Part shown: positions 1 through 12,899 of the stretch, piece by piece
Layout: each line of letters opens with the position of its first letter
Numbering within the stretch: position 1 is the stretch's first letter
DNA from: Isoperla grammatica
Taxonomy: Eukaryota; Arthropoda; Insecta; Plecoptera; Perlodidae
Assembly: GCA_945910005.1 (NCBI GenBank)
Contig: OX246746.1
Location: forward strand, 27,427,075-27,491,074
Direction of reading: 5' to 3'
Length of the DNA: 64,000 nt
Program-made: the position numbers and the translations under genes
Notes under the pieces: model-generated
The model's input: only the letters and a program-made list of their open reading frames with translations
What the model was told of the DNA's origin: nothing
Databases searched by the model: none

Positions 1-400
1 AACAGCCGTGTGGGTCTGTCTTTGCTCTCTCACGTGTGTCCGTTGTACTTAACAGCCGTGTGGGTCTGTCTTTGCTCTCTCACGTGTGCCCGTTGTACTT
101 TAGAGCGAAGGATACCTCTACGTCAAAAACCGCAGTAATTTTTAATTATATCTTAATATGAAAACATAAAATCGAAAATCGCAGAAACCATAGCGCTGTG
201 GTTTATCAGATTTTTGATTTTGTGTTAATCGTGAGGAAAATGTTCTGTTTTGCATGACGAAGATGTATCCTTCGCTCTTAACAGGTGTGTGGGGGTGTCA
301 TTGCTCTCCCGCGAGTGTCCGTTTTACTAACAGCCGTTTGGGTGTGTCATAATTCTCTCTCACATGTGTCCGTTGAACTAACAGCCGTGTGGGTTTATGG
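1..400. repeat. About 50-bp minisatellite, interrupted by a MITE
   Basis: The unit AACAGCCGTGTGGGTCTGTC... ending CGTTGTACTT is repeated at 1-50 and 51-100, then in diverged form at about 281-329, 330-377 and 378 onward. The interruption at 103-277 is a small transposon. The array runs off the left edge of the window. Confidence 0.85.
103..277. mobile_element. 175-bp MITE with TTA target duplication
   Basis: Terminal inverted repeats GAGCGAAGGATACCTCTACG and GTATCCTTCGCTC are flanked on both sides by TTA. The uninterrupted minisatellite reads GTACTTAACAG, so the empty site is visible in the neighbouring copy. A 3-bp TTA duplication is the PIF/Harbinger signature. The left TIR with CTACGTCAAAAACCGCAG is shared with the element at 17303-17670. 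No coding capacity. Confidence 0.7.
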
Positions 401-966
401 GGGGTGGGGCACTTCTTTTTGTGCTTGTTGTTTCTGCTTTTGCTTCGTATTGCAGTTGCAGACGACGCCGTTGGATATCTTCGAGACTTCCTGCAAGTCT
501 GACTACCCACGAGGCAGATCTTCGCAGAGAAAGCGCGCATGTACATTGCGTCTAGTTCGCCGTGACGTCAGCATGGGACAAGACAGCGTGGAGTGAGTGT
601 GTTGCAAAATACAAGCGCTGTTGTTACGGCGATTAAACTATTCCTACATTAATATCATGTGTATTGAGCTAGGAACAACATCATGTTATTTAGTAGATTT
701 GATCATGTTTGTCATTTCTTTAAGGTGGCACAGCACGAGTACCGCTTTAATTCCAACACAGCTTGTCTGTAAATTTTTCGATAAAGAAATAGTTGGAAAC
801 AATCCTGGTAAATATCATTAATTTATGTCGGCTTTCTTTCTAAAACGTCTGCAAATTTTTTTATTATTTTCAATTTTTCTTATCATGATGCAATTAAGTT
901 TCTAAATACTACTCTACGATGCAAAACTATTATTCGACATATTTAATCCAAAAAGTTAGTCTAGAA
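401..966. other. No supported gene
   Basis: Unassigned sequence between the minisatellite and the first hAT-type MITE. Two short open frames (285-596 and 597-821) have low-complexity, non-conserved-looking translations. Confidence 0.5.
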
Positions 967-1373
967 CAGTGGTTAAAGTGGGGTGGTATGAGCCGGTATG
1001 CATACCGTTACTAAAAATATTAACGGTATGCCATACTGGCACTAATTTGTATCGATTGTAAACATATTGACGAATTATGTTGAACCTTTTGTTTTACTTG
1101 GTTTGGTATTTACATTTGCTCATCCAATGTTTTTTTATAAAGAAATTGTTTAAATTTTTATTTTTTTCACCACCAATGTACGTAAAAACAAGCGTTGACT
1201 CCTCTTCAAAGTAATTTCAACATGTTCGTGACAAGACACCCTAAAATAATCTCTGCGGGGTTAATCTGGCTGGCCGCGCCCCCTTCCTCCCCCCCCCCCC
1301 ACATACACACTTTTGTCTGATTTACACAGCATTAGTGCATACCATCACTTCTCCATGGCCACTTTAACCACTG
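967..1373. mobile_element. hAT-type MITE with perfect 8-bp target duplication
   Basis: The element starts CAGTGGTTAAAGTGG and ends CCACTTTAACCACTG. It is flanked by identical 8-bp GTCTAGAA at 959-966 and 1374-1381. An 8-bp duplication with CAGTG ends is typical of the hAT superfamily. Subterminal palindromic pieces GGTATGCATACCGTTA and TAACGGTATGCCATAC follow the left end. At 407 bp with no open frame it is non-autonomous. Confidence 0.8.
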
Positions 1374-1431
1374 GTCTAGAATCTAGTTTTTTAACTATAC
1401 AGTTAACATTTATGTCGGGAACAGTGGCGTA

Positions 1432-2097
1432 TCCAGAAATTGATAATGGGGGGGGGGTTGAACATCCCAAGCAGGCAGGGGTCTGGGGCGAAAGCCCCAG
1501 CCGCCGGAGGCCAATTCGCCGAAGTCGAATTTTTTCTTCTTCATTTATGACGTTTTAAACGCCTGGAAACACGTTCCAGAATAAGAAAATGTCATAAAAT
1601 ACGTTTAAGAGAATACAAGAATGACTACAAAGAAAATTAAAAACCCAGTCACAGAACAACAAAATTACTGCAAAAATAAATATCTTTCCTATATTTTTTA
1701 TTTTAATTGTTGGCAAGTCTCCTCGTAACTGGTAGTGCTGTATTTTGTGGTAATATCTATACATTTAACACGTTTCTGACGAATGTTTTAGCACTGATTT
1801 GCGTTAATTTCTGTTTGTAGCCAGCTTATAAATATGCAAAAACCTATTGGTTAATGTTTTTGACAACGATTTTTTTACCATTAAGTTCTGTTAGAAGACA
1901 ACAGGTCCTATAGGCAGCTCTTCCTGACAACCAAGAGCCCAAAGTGGTATGATTTAACGGTTAAGTATGTTATTAAACAATAATCAAAATAGTAGTTTCC
2001 TCTTATCTCCTCCTTTTCTTCCTTCTCTCCGCATGTATTTTTTTTTTTTGGCATGGGGGGGTTTGAACCCCATAACACCCCCTTGGATACGCCACTG
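1432..2097. mobile_element. hAT-like non-autonomous element
   Basis: Ends CAGTGGCGTATCCA and TGGATACGCCACTG, with imperfect 8-bp flanks GTCGGGAA (1424-1431) and GTTGAGAA (2098-2105), 6 of 8 matching. Next to the left TIR is a GC-rich palindromic block (CTGGGGCGAAAGCCCCAG, then CCGCCGGAGGC), which recurs in inverted orientation near 24770. No transposase remnant is recognised. Confidence 0.65.
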
Positions 2098-2390
2098 GTT
2101 GAGAATATATAAAGAACGGTACAATCTGTTTAAAAACTGAATTATATCATGAGTGTGGCTCCCAATTTATCCAAAATATCAACAGTCAGTAATATACTTT
2201 CCCAAACAGATCCTAACCCTAGTTCTAACGGAATCACGTAGATGTTGTTAATATTTACTTCCTTTATTAATGTACATTCCAAATTAATTTCACAACTTAA
2301 ACAATTTCGACTACCTATATAAAGTACAAGTTTTGGTTCGGATGTTTGCTTACAGTCGACAAAGCAATATACTCATTTTGCAGATAATTA

Positions 2391-2537
2391 GGTCCAGTCT
2401 TACAATGTCCCAATAACTATAAATTCGTCGAATAGCTTGTTTTCTCCATGGCAACCACCAATCAAAACTATTGAAATCCTACAAATAGCTTAATTGCTAC
2501 AAACAACTTTCTTATTAGGAGATTGTAAGACCGGCCC
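2391..2537. mobile_element. 147-bp MITE with TTA target duplication
   Basis: Inverted termini GGTCCAGTCTTACAAT and ATTGTAAGACCGGCCC are flanked by TTA at 2388-2390 and 2538-2540. The TSD and GG-CC ends suggest the PIF/Harbinger or ISL2EU type. It lies just left of the long tandem array. Confidence 0.65.
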
Positions 2538-2547
2538 TTAAAGTGAT

Positions 2548-5500
2548 TGTTTAGTTATTAACGTTACTCATGTGTCCTTCTGTTACATGAAATAGAACTA
2601 CGAGGGAGCGACTTGTTGGGCTGCCTCAAGACGATGCGCCATAAACGACCTTCGAGTTGCAGTAATCCCACACCAGGAGAGAGGTAAAGGAAAAACGTAA
2701 TATTATATTTACTTCAATGTTATTGATTTCTTACATCATTTACGTAATTTATGTGTTCTTCTGTTCCATTAAATAGATCTACAAGCGACGCGTTGGGCTG
2801 CCTAAAGACGATGCGCAGTAACTATGGTGTAACTTTGTAACTTTTCAAACGATTTTGCCTCAAAAGTATACACCTTCAATCCACATCGAGGCTTATAAAT
2901 GGTCCAAATTTCAAGTTGATCGGACTTTCCGTTCGACCGCTATTAACAGACATAAAAAAAAAAACAGAACGAGGTGCCATAAGAGTCTAGTGGAGACGCT
3001 CGCTTTGCTCGCTTAACAATGTTATTGATTTCTTACTGCATTTACGTAACTCATGTGTCCTTCTGTTACATGAAATAGATCTACAAGCGACGCGTTGGGC
3101 TGCCTAAAGACGATGCGCCATCAGGACCTTCGAGTTGCAGTAATCCCACACCAGGAGAGAGGTAAAGAAACATCCTTATATACTTTTAACTAGGAAAACG
3201 CTCTGTTTGACGCGTTGATAAGCGAGCGCGTCCATATCTACGAACGTTCTGGCGAAAAGATCTCAAAGCTAATAAAAACAACAATTAACAACAATTCAAG
3301 AATGCGCATTGCAAAATTTTTCCTAATTTCCATAGCTATTATACTTCCCGATATTGTTGGATGCAGAGCAATCTGCGTTGCAAAGAATTTTCGTCGTCAT
3401 GTTTTTAACATGGTCCGCCACCGTTACTAACAGTTATTGACAGCAAAAGAAATGTAATTTATGCCTCAAATACGTATCAGATCGCTTTAAAATTAGTATA
3501 TTCGTGACCGGACGAAAATATACTATAAGATAGCGACCTCACATTTTGATGTTACTGTGTTTCAGAAATATATTTTCGAGTAACTTTTGTGTAACTTTGC
3601 CAATATTTATCAAGCGCCATAAAATGAACATATTCGTAACCGGACAAAGCTTTTAAAAAATATGGCTATCTCACATTTTGCCACCATTTTGTTTCAGAAA
3701 AATATTTTGCAGTAACTATGGTGTAACGTTTTTACTTTTCGAACGATTTTGCCTTAAAACTATACACCTTCAATCTACATCGAGACTTGTGGATGGACCA
3801 AATTTCAAGTTGATCGGACTCTCCGTTCGACCGCTATCAACAGACATAAAAAAAAAAAAACAGAACGAAGTGACATAAGAGTCTAGTGGAGACGATCGCT
3901 TCGCTCGCTTAACAATGTTATTGATTTTTTACAGCATTTACGTAACTCATGTGTCCTTCTGTAACATGAAATAGATCTACAAGCGACGCGTTGGGCTGCC
4001 TAAAGACGATGCGCCATCAGGACCTTCGAGTTGCAGTAATCCCACACCAGGAGAGAGGTAAACAATTACAACCTAATAAATTTTAACTAGGAAAACGCTC
4101 TGTTGACGCGTTTATAAGCGAGTGCGTCCATATTTACGAACGTTCTGGTGAAAAGATCTCAAAGCTAATAAAAACAACAATTATCAACTATTCAAGAATG
4201 CGCATTACAAAAGTTTTTCTAATTTCCATATCTATTATACTTCCCGATATTGTTGAATGCAGTGCAATGTGCGTTGCTAAGATTTTTCGTTGCCATTCTG
4301 TCTAGTGTTTTCACCGCGGTCCGCCACCGTTACTAACAGTTATTGACAGCAATAGAAATGTAATTTCCTGCCTCTAATACGTGTCGGATTGTGTTTACAT
4401 TAGTATAGTCGTTACCGGACGAAAATTTACTACAAGATAGCGACCTCACATTTTGCTGTTACTATGTTTCAGAAATATATTTTCGAGTAACTTTTGTGTA
4501 ACTTTGCCAATATTTATCAGATCTCCATAAAATGAACATATTCGTAACCAGACAAAGCTTTACAAAAATATGGCTATCTCACATTTTGCCAACATTTTGT
4601 TTCAGAAAAATATTTTGCAGTAACTATAGTGTAACTTTTAACTTTTCGAACGATTTTAACTCAAAACTATACACCTTCAATTCATATCAAGGCTTGTAAA
4701 TGGTCCAAATTTCAAGTTTATCGGACTTTCCGTTCGACCGCTATCAACAGACATAAAAAAACAAAAACAGAACGAAGTGCCATAAGAGTCTAGTGGAGAC
4801 GATCGCTTCGCTCGCTTAACAATGTTATTGTTTTTTACAGCATTTACGTAACTCATGTGTCCTTCTGTTACATGAAATAGATCTACAAGCGACGCGTTGG
4901 GCTGCCTAAAGACGATGCGCCATCAGGACCTTCGAGTTGCAGTAATCCCACACCAGGAGAGAGGTAAAGAAACAACCTTATATACTTTTAACTAGGAAAA
5001 CGCTCTGTTTGACGCGTTAATAAGCGAGCGCGTCCATATCTACGACCGTTCTGGCGAAAAGATCTCAAAGATAATAAAAACAACAATTAACAACAATTCA
5101 AGAATGCGCATTGCAAAATTTTTCCTAATTTCCATAGCTATTATACTTCCCGACATTGTTGGATGCAGAGAAATCTGCGTTGCTAAGAATTTTCGTCTTC
5201 ATGTTTTTAACACGGTCCGCCACCGTTACTAACAGTTATTGGCAGCAAAAGAAATGTAATTTATACCTCAAATACGTATCAGATCGCTTTTGAATAAGTA
5301 TATTCGTGACCGGACGAAAATATACTATAAGATAGCGACCTCACATTTTGATGTTACTGTGTTTCAGAAATATATTTTCGAGTAACTTTTGTGTAACTTT
5401 GCCAATATTTATCAAACGCCATAAAATGAACATATTCGTAACCGGAAAAAGCTTTTAAAAAATATGGCTATCTTACATTTTGCCACCATTTTGTTTCAGA

Positions 5501-8500
5501 AAAATATTTTGCAGTAACTATGGTGTAACGTTTTTACTTTTCAAACGATTTTGCCTTAAAACTATACACCTTCAATCTACATCGAGACTTGTGGATGGAC
5601 CAAATTTCAAGTTGATCGGACTCTCCGTTCGACCGCTATCAACAGACATAAAAAAAAAAAACAGAACGAAGTGACATAAGAGTCTAGTGGAGACGATCGC
5701 TTCGCTCGCTTAACAATGTTATTGATTTTTTACAGCATTTACGTAACTCATGTGTCCTTCTGTTACATGAAATAGATCTACAAGCGACGCGTTGGGCTGC
5801 CTAAAGACGATGCGCCATCAGGACCTTCGAGTTGCAGTAATCCCACACCAGGAGAGAGGTAAACAATTACAACCTAATAAATTTTAACTAGGAAAACGCT
5901 CTGTTGACGCGTTGATAAGCGAGTGCGTCCATATTTACGAACGTTCTGGTGAAAAGATCTCAAAGCTAATAAAAACAACAATTAACAACTATTCAAGAAT
6001 GCGCATTACAAAAGTTTTTCTAATTTCCATATCTATTATACTTCCCGATATTGTTGAATGCAGTGCAATGTGCGTTGCTAAGATTTTTCGTTGCCATTCT
6101 GTCTAGTGTTTTCACCGCGGTCCGCCACCGTTACTAACAGTTATTGACAGCAATAGAAATGTAATTTCCTGCCTCTAATACGTGTCGGATTGTGTTTACA
6201 TTAGTATAGTCGTGACCGGACGAAAATTTACTACAAGATAGCGACCTCACATTTTGCTGTTACTGTGTTTCAGAAATATATTTTCGCGTAACTTTTGTGT
6301 AACTTTGCCAATATTTATCAGATCTCCATAAAATGAACATATTCGTAACCAGACAAAGCTTTACAAAAATATGGCTATCTCACATTTTGCCAACATTTTG
6401 TTTCAGAAAAATATTTTGCAGTAACTATAGTGTAACTTTTAACTTTTCGAACGATTTTAACTCAAAACTATACACCTTCAATTCATATCAAGGCTTGTAA
6501 ATGGTCCAAATTTCAAGTTTATCGGACTTTCCGTTCGACCGCTATCAACAGACATAAAAAAACAAAAACAGAACGAAGTGCCATAAGAGTCTAGTGGAGA
6601 CGATCGCTTCGCTCGCTTAACAATGTTATTGTTTTTTACAGCATTTACGTAACTCATGTGTCCTTCTGTTACATGAAATAGATCTACAAGCGACGCGTTG
6701 GGCTGCCTAAAGACGATGCGCCATCAGGACCTTCGAGTTGCAGTAATCCCACACCAGGAGAGAGGTAAAGAAACAACCTTACATACTTTTAACTAGGAAA
6801 ACGCTCTGTTTGACGCGTTGATAAGCGAGCGCGTCCATATCTACGACCGTTCTGGCGAAAAGATCTCAAAGCTAATAAAAACAACAATTAACAACAATTC
6901 AAGAATGCGCATTGCAAAATTTTTCCTAATTTCCATAGCTATTATACTTCCCGACATTGTTGGATGCAGAGCAATCTGCGTTGCTAAGAATTTTCGTCGT
7001 CATGTTTTTAACACGGTCCGCCACCGTTACTAACAGTTATTGGCAGCAAAAGAAATGTAATTTATACCTCAAATACGTATCAGATCGCTTTTGAATTAGT
7101 ATATTCGTGACCGGACGAAAATATACTATAAGATAGCGACCTCACATTTTGATGTTACTGTGTTTCAGAAATATATTTTCGAGTAACTTTTGTGTAACTT
7201 TGCCAATATTTATCAAACGCCATAAAATGAACATATTCGTAACCGGAAAAAGCTTTTAAAAAATATGGCTATCTTACATTTTGCCACCATTTTGTTTCAG
7301 AAAAATATTTTGCAGTAACTATGGTGTAACGTTTTTACTTTTCAAACGATTTTGCCTTAAAACTATACACCTTCAATCTACATCGAGACTTGTGGATGGA
7401 CCAAATTTCAAGTTGATCGGACTCTCCGTTCGACCGCTATCAACAGACATAAAAAAAAAAAACAGAACGAAGTGACATAAGAGTCTAGTGGAGACGATCG
7501 CTTCGCTCGCTTAACAATGTTATTGATTTTTTACAGCATTTACGTAACTCATGTGTCCTTCTGTTACATGAAATAGATCTACAAGCGACGCGTTGGGCTG
7601 CCTAAAGACGATGCGCCATCAGGACCTTCGAGTTGCAGTAATCCCACACCAGGAGAGAGGTAAACAATTACAACCTAATAAATTTTAACTAGGAAAACGC
7701 TCTGTTGACGCGTTGATAAGCGAGTGCGTCCATATTTACGAACGTTCTGGTGAAAAGATCTCAAAGCTAATAAAAACAACAATTAACAACTATTCAAGAA
7801 TGCGCATTACAAAAGTTTTTCTAATTTCCATAGCTATTATACTTCCCGATATTGTTGAATGCAGTGCAATGTGCGTTGCTAAGAATTTTTGTTGCCATTC
7901 TGTCTAGTGTTTTCACCGCGGTCCGCCACCGTTACTAACAGTTATTGACAGCAATAGAAATGTAATTTCCTGCCTCTTATACGTGTCGGATTGTGTTTAC
8001 ATTAGTATAGTCGTGACCGGACGAAAATTTACTACAAGATAGCGACCTCACATTTTGCTGTTACTGTGTTTCAGAAATATATTTTCGCGTAACTTTTGTG
8101 TAACTTTGCCAATATTTATCAGATCTCCATAAAATGAACATATTCGTAACCAGACAAAGCTTTACAAAAATATGGCTATCTCACATTTTGCCAACATTTT
8201 GTTTCAGAAAAATATTTTGCAGTAACTATAGTGTAACTTTGTAACTTTTCAAACGATTTTAACTCAAAACTATACACCTTCAATTCATATCAAGGCTTGT
8301 AAATGGTCCAAATTTCAAGTTGATCGGACTTTCCGTTCGACCGCTATCAACAACATAAAAAAACAAAAACAGAACGAAGTGCCATAAGAGTCTAGTGGAG
8401 ACGATCGCTTCGCTCGCTTAACAATGTTATTGTTTTTTACAGCATTTACGTAACTCATGTGTTCTTCTGTTACATGAAATAGATCTACAAGCGACGCGTT

Positions 8501-10188
8501 GGGCTGCCTAAAGACGATGCGCCATCAGGACCTTCGAGTTGCAGTAATCCCACACCAGGAGAGAGGTAAAGAAACAACCTTATATACTTTTAACTAGGAA
8601 AACGCTCTGTTTGACGCGTTGATAAGCGAGCGCGTCCATATCTACGACCGTTCTGGCGAAAAGATCTCAAAGCTAATAAAAACAACAATTAACAACAATT
8701 CAAGAATGCGCATTGCAAAATTTTTCCTTATTTCCATAGCTATTATACTTCCCGACATTGTTGGATGCAGAGCAATCTGCGTTGCTAAGAATTTTCGTCG
8801 TCATGTTTTTAACACGGTCCGCCACCGTTACTAACAGTTATTGGCAGCAAAAGAAATGTAATTTATGCCTCAAATACGTATCAGATCGCTTTTAAATAAG
8901 TATATTCGTGACCGGACGAAAATATACTATAAGATAGCGACCTCACATTTTGCTGTTACTGTGTTTCAGAAATATATTTTCGCGTAACTTTTGTGTAACT
9001 TTGCCAATATTTATTAGATCGCCATAAAATAAACATATTCGTAACCAGACAAAGCTTTACAAAAATATGGCTATCTCACATTTGGCCAACATTTTGTTTC
9101 AGAAAAATATTTTGCAGTAACTATAGTGTAACTTTGTAACAATACGAACGATTTTAACTCAAAACTATACACCTTCAATTCATATCGAGGCTTGTAAATG
9201 GTCCAAATTTCAAGTTGATCGGACTTTCCGGTCGACCGCTATCAACAGACATAAAAAAACAAAAACAGAACGAAGTGCCATAAGAGTCTAGTGGAGACGA
9301 TCGCTTCGCTCGCTTAACAATGTTATTGAATTTTTACAGCATTTACGTAACTCATGTGTCATTCTGTTACATGAAATAGATCTACAAGCGACGCGTTGGG
9401 CTGCCTAAAGACGATGCGCCATCAGGACCTTCGAGTTGCAGTAATCCCACACCAGGAGCGAGGTAAACAAACAACCTAATAAATTTTAACTAGGAAAACG
9501 CTCTTTTGACGCGTTGATAAGCGAGTGCGTCCATATTTACGAACGTTCTGGTGAAAAGATCTCAAAGCTAATAAAAACAACAATTAACAACTATTCAAGA
9601 ATGCGCATTACAAAAGTTTTTCGAATTTCCATAGCTATTATACTTCCCGATATTGTTGAATGCAGTGCAATGTGCGTTGCTAAGAATTTTCGTGCCATTC
9701 TGTCTAGTGTTTTCACCGCGGTCCGCCACCGTTACTAACAGTTATTGACAGCAATAGAAATGTAATTTCTGCCTCTAATACGTATCGGATTGCGTTTACA
9801 TTAGTATAGTCGTGACCGGACAAACATTTACTACAAGATAGCGACCTCATATTTTGATGTTACTGTGTTTCAGAAATATATTTTCGAGTAACTTTTGTGT
9901 AACTTTGCCAATATTTATCGAATCGCCATAAAATGAACATATTCGTAACCGGACAAAGCTTTTAAAAAATATGGCTATCTCACATTTTGCCACCATTTTG
10001 TTTCAGAAAAATATTTTGCAGTAACTATGGTGTAACGTTTTTACTTTTCAAACGATTTTGCCTCAAAACTATACACCTTCAATCTACATCGAGACTTGTG
10101 GATGGACCAAATTTCAAGTTGATCGGACTTTCCGTTCGACCGCTATCAACAGACATAAAAAAAAAAAAAACAGAACGAAGGGCCATAA
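2548..10188 (+). repeat. Long tandem array of about 900-bp monomers (1801-bp dimer period), left part
   Basis: Near-identical monomers alternate at 895-897 and 906 bp, so the higher-order unit is 1801 bp. Each complete monomer has an 83-nt exon-like block starting ATCTACAAGCGACGCG, at 3079, 3975, 4881, 5776, 6682, 7577, 8483 and 9380. A diverged 88-nt version is at 2596 and a truncated one at 2777. The two alternating types differ mainly after the block (GTAAAGAAAC versus GTAAACAATTAC) and around AAGAATTTTCG. Each monomer also holds two related subrepeats (CACATTTTG...TGTTTCAGAAAAATATTTT), an A-run after ACAGACAT, and the hairpin-like GACGATCGCTTCGCTCGC. The short open frames of 64-74 codons are by-products of the repeat. 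Confidence 0.92.
3079..3161 (+). other. Representative 83-nt exon-like block repeated in each monomer
   Basis: The block follows ...CATGAAATAG and precedes GTAAAG, so it has AG and GT at its borders in every complete copy. Read from its first base it is open: IYKRRVGLPKDDAPSGPSSC then SNPTPGER with two bases over. The same block is at 3975, 4881, 5776, 6682, 7577, 8483, 9380, 15532 and 16435. Its length of 83 is not a multiple of three, so splicing two copies together would break the frame. No other exon of such a gene was found, so this may be an amplified dead exon or a coincidence of the satellite. Confidence 0.35.
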
Positions 10189-10511
10189 GGCCCGGATGCA
10201 TAGTCGCTCACCTAACAGCTCCCCAACAGACCCCCAGCTGGGTATTCCCTAGGTCACCCCTGGGGGTTACCTAGAAAAAATTTTGAAATGCCATGCAGAG
10301 ACGTTTCCCAACAATTACCCAGCTAGGGGAACGTCTTGATCGGCTAGGGAAACTTCTTTATCGGCTCCTCTAGAGATGTGTTTATTTCCACCGCAGATTC
10401 GTCTATTTCCACCATGTCTATGTTTATTTTCACCACGCACAGCCTTACAAACGTCAGGAAATAAGAAGGTGAAAGGCTGTGGTAACAGCTGTTGCTTCAA
10501 AAACAACAAAC

Positions 10512-12799
10512 ATGGCAGCCAACAACCTGCGTTTCGTTCACACAGAGAGAAAAGGATATTTTAAAATAAATACTGGTTCTATATGCTTCTTTAAAAGAAA
10601 ACAGGAAAACCAACACAATTCGTTACACCAGAAAAAAGAAGCCTGGATTAAAATAACGAGTATTTTCCAGCTTGTATGCAAATGCGCGCAGGTAAGTCAT
10701 GCTAGCTCTAGCCTAATAGGCCTAGCCTATCCTTATTATTATAGGCCTAATATCTATGTTTCATCTATATATGTTCCGCCTAAATTTCGTTGCACCGATG
10801 AATATCATTGGAACATCTAAAATCTTCAGTAATATAGTAGGCCTACCTAGACTTACGACCGGTTCGGAATAACATAACCTAAAAGGACACCCAACCCAAT
10901 GGTCTGACACCAGGGACATTGGGTTTCAAACCCAATGCCAGGGAGGTCTAGGCCTGCCTACATCGGTCTTTATGACACCGACAACTAACATTTGCATATT
11001 GTCAATGATCTAAACCTAAACCTTACTGTAGGCGAGACATGAGTTTACACCTACAGCCTAGGCTAGGCCTACACCAAACCACCAGGACTAGGACTAGGAC
11101 TAGGTAGGCCCTAGGCCTGGGCTACATATCCCATGGCAGGCATTAGCCTGAGATAATTCTTACAGACTGGGCCTAGCCTACAGTCATGGTAGGGTCTAGG
11201 CTTATGCTGCATATCCGGGATTATACCAATAACGTAGCCTACTACAGCCTGGTGTAATTCTAGACTGTGAACTTATGATTAGCTCTAGATATGCTCTTAG
11301 CCCACATCTGTAGGCCTCACTTCCTGAGTGCAAACCAACAGTCTAGATAAATAAAATAAGCTTAAAATAGGCTTTAGGATTTCTGAAATTATTTGATAAA
11401 TTACTAATTTAATAATGGTGGTTATTTTTTTCCTAGAGGACCATAGCCCAATTAAAAAAAGCTTGGGACAAGTTAAAAGCCAGTAGCAAAAAGCAAGCGT
11501 CAACTCTAATGCAGCACCGAATGGCAACCGGTGGTGGACCATCTATGCCTGATCTTCAAGGAAAGGAATTAAGTTTGACTCTTGGCGAAAACTGACGCTC
11601 TTCTGCGGCTGATGTTGTGGCCTAGCCGGCCTCAGCTCTGGCTTCATTCGCTGGCCTCACAGGGACACCCTTCCTACTTGAAGATGGGGATGGTATGTTA
11701 AAGCTTACTAGGGCTCCCATTTAAAAGCAAAATATCTAAACATTTATTTCCAACAAGCTTAACACTACTGGACAAAAATCCAGTCACACCTGTAAGGATA
11801 ATTTTAGAATTGCTAATGAAAATTACATATTTTTTTTACTTAATAAATTTATTTACTTACCAAGACCAAGAAATGGAGTAGTAGGCCTACGCTGCTCCTC
11901 CAATCCAGACCAAAGTAAAAGTTGGATACAAGGTCAAGATGGTAGTAAATTAATTGAAAAAAAATATAAACATAATTCAGGTGTGTAGGAGTGAAATCAA
12001 ATGGGGGGGGGGGGGGGGAGGAGTTGAGCTCTGTACCCTACTTTGTTCCATAAGATGTAACAACATAATTAGAATTGGCACATATAATATTGTGAGTACG
12101 CTAATATGCTGCCCCAAAAAAAATTGACTAACTTGCGTTTAAATCAACGCGACACGAGTGTAACGTATAAGATGTAGGCCTATAGACTTTGTTAGTGTTT
12201 CTCCAAACTTATTACCTCGGCCTAATTGTTTACGGTTGTGTTACATTGCACCAAATAATGAGTCGTAAACACACCTTTATGAATTTAAAGATAATTTCTT
12301 CTAACTTAGCTGTAACTTCTGACATGAATGTACTGCTTTCTTCCCTAGATTCCACTGATGAGGATTCTCCCTATCTTCAACCCAGCACTGCTACAGTGGA
12401 ACACTGCACTAGCCATCTTGAGGATGATAATCCCAAGCATGGTAAAAGTAGGCTGGGTGTCCTTCGTGAGGGGCACGCAACTCGGATGTCAGAGGTCTGA
12501 GTTGCGTGCAATGTGAATGCATGAAACCAAGGAAAAGCTCGCGTGGAATCGAAAGTATAGATGTTTAGGGAGATCAGGCATAGAAGTCACCGTTGCCATG
12601 AAATGTGTTACTGGCTTGTTGCTTTTTCCTAGATGGGGTGTGTACTGTAAAGCAACTGTACCCATCAGCGACAATGAAAATGACAATATCAATGACAAGC
12701 CCAGGCAGACTGGATCGCTTTACGGTACACACCCAAGATAGGTTGAGCACCCTTTCCCAAGCCTTTTCCTTGTTGCATTTGCAGTGGAAATACTCGTAA
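10512..12799 (+). pseudogene. PIF/Harbinger Myb/SANT-like DNA-binding protein gene, broken by two stops
   Basis: Four phase-compatible exons: 10512-10691, 11437-11692, 12349-12441 and 12633-12799 (696 nt, 232 codons with the final TAA). Exon 1 starts MAANNLRFVHTERKGYF and ends HQKKEAWIKITSIFQ; exon 2 continues RTIAQLKKAWDKLKASSKKQ and RMATGGGP. That is the tri-helical Myb/SANT-like pattern of Harbinger accessory proteins (the NAIF1/MSANTD type), which bind the transposon ends and bring in the transposase. In-frame TGA (11593-11595) and TAG (12 codons later) interrupt exon 2, after which the frame resumes as LTGTPFLLEDGD. Exon 3 is acidic (DSTDEDSPYLQPST). Exon 4 is less certain because it overlaps a hairpin. 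AATAAA follows at 12892. Confidence 0.65.
12636..12734. repeat. Imperfect hairpin inside the Harbinger element
   Basis: GTGTGTACTGTAAAGC near 12638 pairs with GCTTTACGGTACACACC near 12717, with ACTGTACCC near the loop side. It overlaps the proposed last exon of the Myb-like gene, which lowers confidence in that exon. Confidence 0.55.
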
Positions 12800-12891
12800 C
12801 GAATCAAGGCTTCTTACGCTCCCGTCATTTGTTTTCCTAATTTCTTTTTCTCCTGGTGTGAACCAAAATCCAATTGTGCTATTATCCTAAT

Positions 12892-12897
12892 AATAAA
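12892..12897 (+). promoter_or_regulatory. Candidate poly(A) signal of the Harbinger Myb-like gene
   Basis: AATAAA about 93 nt after the TAA at 12797-12799, in a T-rich setting. It fits the end of the plus-strand gene model. Confidence 0.4.
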
Positions 12898-12899
12898 GT

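Noticed and set aside
3215..9738. Repeated plus-strand ORFs of 64-74 codons starting ISERVHIYERSG or ISECVHIYERSG
   Set aside because: They lie in the intron-like part of each satellite monomer, just after the GT border, with no start context or homology. They recur only because the monomer recurs.
3678..10274. Repeated ORF MPPFCFRKIFCSNYGV...
   Set aside because: Translation of a low-complexity part of the same monomer that runs into the A-run after ACAGACAT; not protein-like.
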